From Cinnamomum chago (Eukaryota > Streptophyta > Magnoliopsida > Laurales > Lauraceae): a DNA stretch of 64,000 nt. Below the pieces are notes generated by a model. It searched no databases and was not told the origin of the DNA. It was given only the letters and a program-made list of their open reading frames with translations. Each line of letters begins with the position of its first letter. The stretch's first letter is position 1. Shown here piece after piece: positions 59,825 through 64,000 of this stretch. The DNA is taken from assembly GCA_038049695.1 (NCBI GenBank), contig CP142451.1:5888001-5952000 (forward strand). Reading direction: 5' to 3'. The translations under genes were made by a program, and so were the position numbers.

Positions 59825-62800
59825 TGTATAACTTTTTTCTCTTTTTCTCTCTTTTTTTTTTTTTGTTCAGATTTTTTTACAACTGTAATGGTGCATGGAG
59901 CAAACGTGTTTGCTAAATTGCCAAAGTTAAAGAATTTATACTTGTGAGTGTATATAATATGACAGTTGAATTGTCAAGTGGATTGGAAGAGCAGTAGCTT
60001 TTTTTATATCTTTTCTTTCATGAAACTTTTCCTCTATATCTCTCTCACTGTTACTGGCACCTATTCACCCCGTCTACCACTCTTTTAAGGTAGGGGTAAT
60101 GCATCATTTCCTCTTTACCAAATTTCTTTTCATTTTTCTTCTTTTGTTGTTGTTGTTGTTTTATTTTTTATTTTTTTTTCTATTTTTATGTACTATGCTG
60201 CGGATATGCAAAGGCAATTGGCAAAATGCCAGTGAGATTTGATGGAGTCTATTTCCGTTGGACTTTTTTCTTATTGCATGTACTTTGGGTCGGACCTGGT
60301 ACAATCATAGGAGGGTCGGATTGATAGCCGAACTTTCACCTAACATCTAGACCCAAGCTTTGCACTCGCAGCATTCACACCATGACCACCAATGGAAACA
60401 AGGAGAGCAAAATAATAATAATAATAATAATAAAACGGAAAATAAATAATGGAGGTTTCCGTTTAGAATTTGCTAAAATTTGTGTAGAAATTGTCAAACA
60501 TCACATATAAGTATGTCATATATAAGTATGATTACATACTTATAGAATAATAAATTAACTTAATGCAAAATGCAATAAGTTAATATGATGATATTTTGTT
60601 CTATAATAATAAAATCTATCAATATTCAAATATTTTAATCTTGTGTTTAATTTGCATACATCCAAACACTCCCTTAGGGAAAAAAAGAAGAAAAGAACCG
60701 GAGCCCATTTTATTTAAGTATGATTAAAATATATAAGTTTTCCAAATTGCAATTCTTAAGAATGCTAATTTAGAAACCATTATACATCTCTTGACTTGAT
60801 GTTATTCTGGTTTTGTTTTGAAAGTGTTCTTTTTTAACTTCGCATAGTTGACTTTAGATTTATATTTTTCCATTTATATCTTTATTATTCTTGCTCTCTT
60901 TTCTGTATTGTAATCATATATTTTACAAGAAATCAATTAATGGTAGGCCCACAGTAACTGAGAATGAATTTTGACTAGATCCAACACTTCAAGAAATTAC
61001 TTTGAGTGGTTTGAATTTATTTTGTCTTTTTTCCTTTTTTTTTTTGGAGACACATTTGTGTAATACTATTTCCTCGAAAGGGTCTTTTTTTTTTTTTTTT
61101 GGAAAATGACAAAAGCAATTGATTTGTAGGAACATAGATATGTTATATATGATGCAGATGCTATAATAATTTCCCATTAAAATGTCATTGGTTTCTTAAG
61201 CACGGGTATGTTTTGATATATGAAAGGGACTATTTTTAATCACCAATTGATTTTGACCACTCAACTTTTAATTTTCGAAACGGATTTCAATTGAAATCAG
61301 GCATTTGATTACCATTTAACGGCAGGTCGTGGGTGTAGGGAGGTGCTTGTGTTTGGTTAGCAAGCTCAAACAAGAGGAGAGAAGAGATGAGGTCTAGGAG
61401 AATTGGGGATTAAGGTTGGGATGGAAGGATAAGATTGATGGCATGGCAAAATCACTAAAAAACTCATTTTTTTGCAGAAAAACTCATTTTTTTGCAGAAA
61501 AACTCATTTTTTTGCAGAGAAATTCATCTTCTTCCCGGACGTCCTGATATGAAATATTAATGAAAAACTTAAGCCTTATTTTGAATTCTAAGGTTTTTTT
61601 CTGTCTTGATTTGAAATCTATGAAAAACTTGAGCCCTATTTTGAAAATTTCCCTTGATTTTATATTGAAAGGCCAAACTATCATCCGTGTTAGCCCGACC
61701 CATTAACTCGGTTCCAACTTGAAACTGGGCTAACCTATCATTTATAGCCTGACACAAAAATCATGGCTATGCGTATCTCATTATTGCCCGAAACCTGGAC
61801 TCATGCTTGAGGAGCCCACTTACACAACCCACTCACTGATCACTTGGAAACCATCATTGACAGGGACTCACATCTCTACATCAAGGAACTTAGGCCAGGG
61901 CTCGTTAGATTAGTTAGATCCATCATCCACAGTTGATGAAGGCAATTAATTTTACTATGATTCCCTAGTACTTAGAGTTTCTAATTCTTTGCCTATAATA
62001 TGATATATCTAAGGATTTGTTATGTTGCATCGTAATTTATGCTTGGATGCGTGGTGAGAGGGCCCAATCCTTGCATCTTATAATTGTAGGATATTTGTTT
62101 ATTATTGATTTGGTTAGAAGATAATAATTTTTTAATCAACCCCAATTTGGTCTAAGCTACAATCAAACTTGCTGGACTTGATATTTCCCCCTATGATCAT
62201 AACTTTGTGAAACGAACTATCACTGAGAAATACGTTCCACGAGCTATTTGAAATTACATTCTAAGGTTGGAACTCTGTACATTAATATATTAGTAGATCA
62301 AAACCGAACATTATAGAACTTTGAAAAATATACACCATTGACCACTAAGGCATCCTCTAAAGTATGGACAACTCACCGTGGGGACGTACCCCTTTGTGCG
62401 AAAATTACTAGACGGCAGCTAGCTCCCTTTAGTTTTGATTTGGTTTGGTTACCGGTAACGCCGGCTTCGTGCTAGTTATTTGTAATTATAAAATGATTGT
62501 ACCTGGCGGGTACTTTTTCGCTTGGTCAATTTTGGCAAGCATACTTAGTTAATTTAGTTTGTTGAGGAGGTGCCTTATCTTAGTTTTAATTCTGGGTATT
62601 TGCTCTATTATTTTGATAACATTCCATCTAATCTGTTTGTTATTTTGATTATCTCAATTATTACCTTAGTTTTGCATAACCCTAAAATTTTAGCTTAAAA
62701 TATGCTTATAGGCAGAGACATGAGCAGCGCACCACTTTATTTTATTAGATAGTAGACTTTAGAAAATAATTATTTTGTGGATCATTTGAATTCATAGTTC

Positions 62801-62900
62801 ATATATAAGATATTATGAGATTGCCATATTGTTTATGGTTGGTTTATTTAGCATGCAATGACATTATTGGGTTATTATTTCTTTTATGTGACATAATTTA
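59825..62900. other. AT-rich stretch, (TAA)n and a 21-bp triplet repeat
   Basis: No gene is recognised. A (TAA)n tract lies at 60412-60432. A 21-bp unit AAAACTCATTTTTTTGCAG(A)A is repeated three times at 61458-61518. Short minus frames here have no family similarity. Confidence 0.5.
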
Positions 62901-62975
62901 ATTAACACATGCAGTGGGATCGTCGCATCATGATATTTGAGGGTCCCAAGGCTCTCAGATCTCGGGGCGTGACAG
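62900..62975 (+). repeat. possible gypsy LTR end
   Basis: The string CTCAGATCTCGGGGCGTGACA is cut by many plant gypsy LTR 3' ends of the form CGGGGCGTGACA. A 5' boundary, TSD or internal domain was not found. Confidence 0.2.
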
Positions 62976-64000
62976 ATGGTTAGATGAGTGTCTTGGTGGA
63001 TAATTAAATAGCTTGATTTAGCAAGACTTCTAGCCAAACAAGGAAGTCAATTCCACTTGTAATTATTATAGCATGGAAATAGCAACATGACGATGACAAG
63101 TTTTGTGGGATTTAGGAAATCATATTTTATTTACTGGACGTCCCATTCTCCTTATGGGGAGGAGACATCTCACGCCCAGCCATATCTCCTATTCCCTCAT
63201 TTCTTCTCTTCCCTTTTTATTTTCTCCATTAGGTTTTTTTATTTTGGTAGCCTTGGGCCATGTCCAAGGACTAGTTTTGAAGGGGAATTATTATGAAGGA
63301 GAAGTTGTAAAGATGCAATTTTTAATGACAAATCAAGAAGTTTCTTTGCAATGGTGGGGCTAATTCTCTTGATTAGAGCGATGGATGAAGATAAGTGATT
63401 GCCTTTTATTTGTCCAGTAGTTCTAACTTTCTCTTCGTGCCCGAGGCAAATCTACATTCTTAATTTCTGAAAATAGAAATTGATATTTGACTATCCATGC
63501 TTAGGTTTGATATGCCATGCTTAGGATCTAGATCTTTTGATTGTTTATGGTTATTTTGATGGATATTGCTTAGATGATTTTATGCTTTTATAACGTGAAG
63601 GAAGTCTTAGATTTTGGATTTTATAATTAAAAAGAGATTTTAAAAGTTAAAATCTCTAAATAAAAAACACTGATTTATCTTTGGTTTGAAGTAAAAATTG
63701 GAACACGTTAAGATTACTTGATAAGTAATTAGTGAATGCTTATTGGATTCCTATGCCCTAAGCACTTTCATTAATTGGTAGTTTTTATCTTTCCTTTTAT
63801 TTTCAAATTCATTCAAAACTTTTCTTAATTATTAGTTAGTCGGTTTCCTTATTTTAGAAGTTTCTTTAAGTAACTCCATTGTTTGGTATAGGCAGTCGTG
63901 CACTTGCGGTAATTAGTATCTTAAATATCACGATTTATTTATTTTAGATTTATTTTTTGTCCACTAACATGGCGAAGAAATACATAAATTTAAATATATT
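62976..64000. other. no recognisable gene to the window end
   Basis: Short frames near 63.09-63.36 kb lack domain similarity. A block CGTGCACTTGCGGTAATTAG at about 63896 resembles the end region of the gypsy relic at 46.37 kb, so another LTR fragment is possible. Confidence 0.35.

Noticed and set aside
63896-63930. Second gypsy LTR end at the window edge
   Set aside because: Only one short motif (GTGCACTTGCGG) resembles the 46.37-kb sequence; not enough for a call.

Overview
The window is nuclear DNA from a flowering plant. It is AT-rich, has spliceosomal introns, a coiled-coil NBS-LRR resistance gene, Ty1-copia, L1-type LINE, hAT, Mutator-like and fold-back elements, and long gene-poor stretches. 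The gene and transposon content would fit a woody angiosperm with a moderately large genome, possibly a magnoliid, but nothing in the sequence fixes the species. Only one conventional full-length protein gene is clear, the NLR at 32.5-35.5 kb on the minus strand. Most of the rest is transposable-element sequence of different ages, duplications and relics.

Layout. 0.5-8 kb: a candidate small three-exon minus-strand gene (117 codons, all junctions phase 0, TATA box at 7.93 kb) that I reconstruct from splice signals. Its first intron holds a broken 2-oxoglutarate-dependent dioxygenase fragment, a 50-bp tandem duplication, a (TA)n-linked MITE and a segment interrupted by a hAT element with a perfect 8-bp target-site duplication. 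8.8-9.2 kb: a fold-back MITE. 9.5-10.6 kb: a second, decayed copy of the promoter and first exon. 10.6-21.3 kb: no convincing gene, two GC-rich islands and many local tandem duplications. 21.5-27.0 kb: a complete, very young Ty1-copia retrotransposon (299-bp LTRs differing at one base, 5-bp TSD, PBS, PPT) whose polyprotein is interrupted by one in-frame stop. A paralogous copy of its empty target site lies just downstream. 27.5-32.2 kb: no recognised gene.

32.5-35.5 kb: the CNL gene, with a probable 5'-UTR intron. 36.4-37.2 kb: a degenerate AT-rich minisatellite. 38.5-41.6 kb: four inverted-repeat elements embedded in TA-rich DNA, the last amplified into about six tandem 387-bp units. 42.5-43.35 kb: a hAT-like element. 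43.8-46.4 kb: a probable Ty3/gypsy (Tat/Athila-like) LTR relic. 46.9-48.7 kb: a pyrimidine-rich tract split by a hAT MITE with a perfect TSD. 49.1-49.9 kb: a long-TIR element that seems to carry a captured exon. 51.7-52.5 kb: a second copy of the last exon and 3' region of the small gene, followed by a MITE. 53.3-56.0 kb: a 2.7-kb Mutator-like element with about 150-bp TIRs and internal hairpin-bearing tandem repeats. 56.6-59.3 kb: a 5'-truncated L1-type LINE with a perfect 14-bp TSD. 59.3-64 kb: another TIR relative, a possible first exon and unassigned AT-rich DNA.

The parts do not form one pathway. The window shows a resistance gene sitting in a zone of recent transposition, local duplication and possible gene-fragment capture. 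All calls come from reading the sequence; no database search was run, and intron/exon models are inferences from splice consensus and frame.
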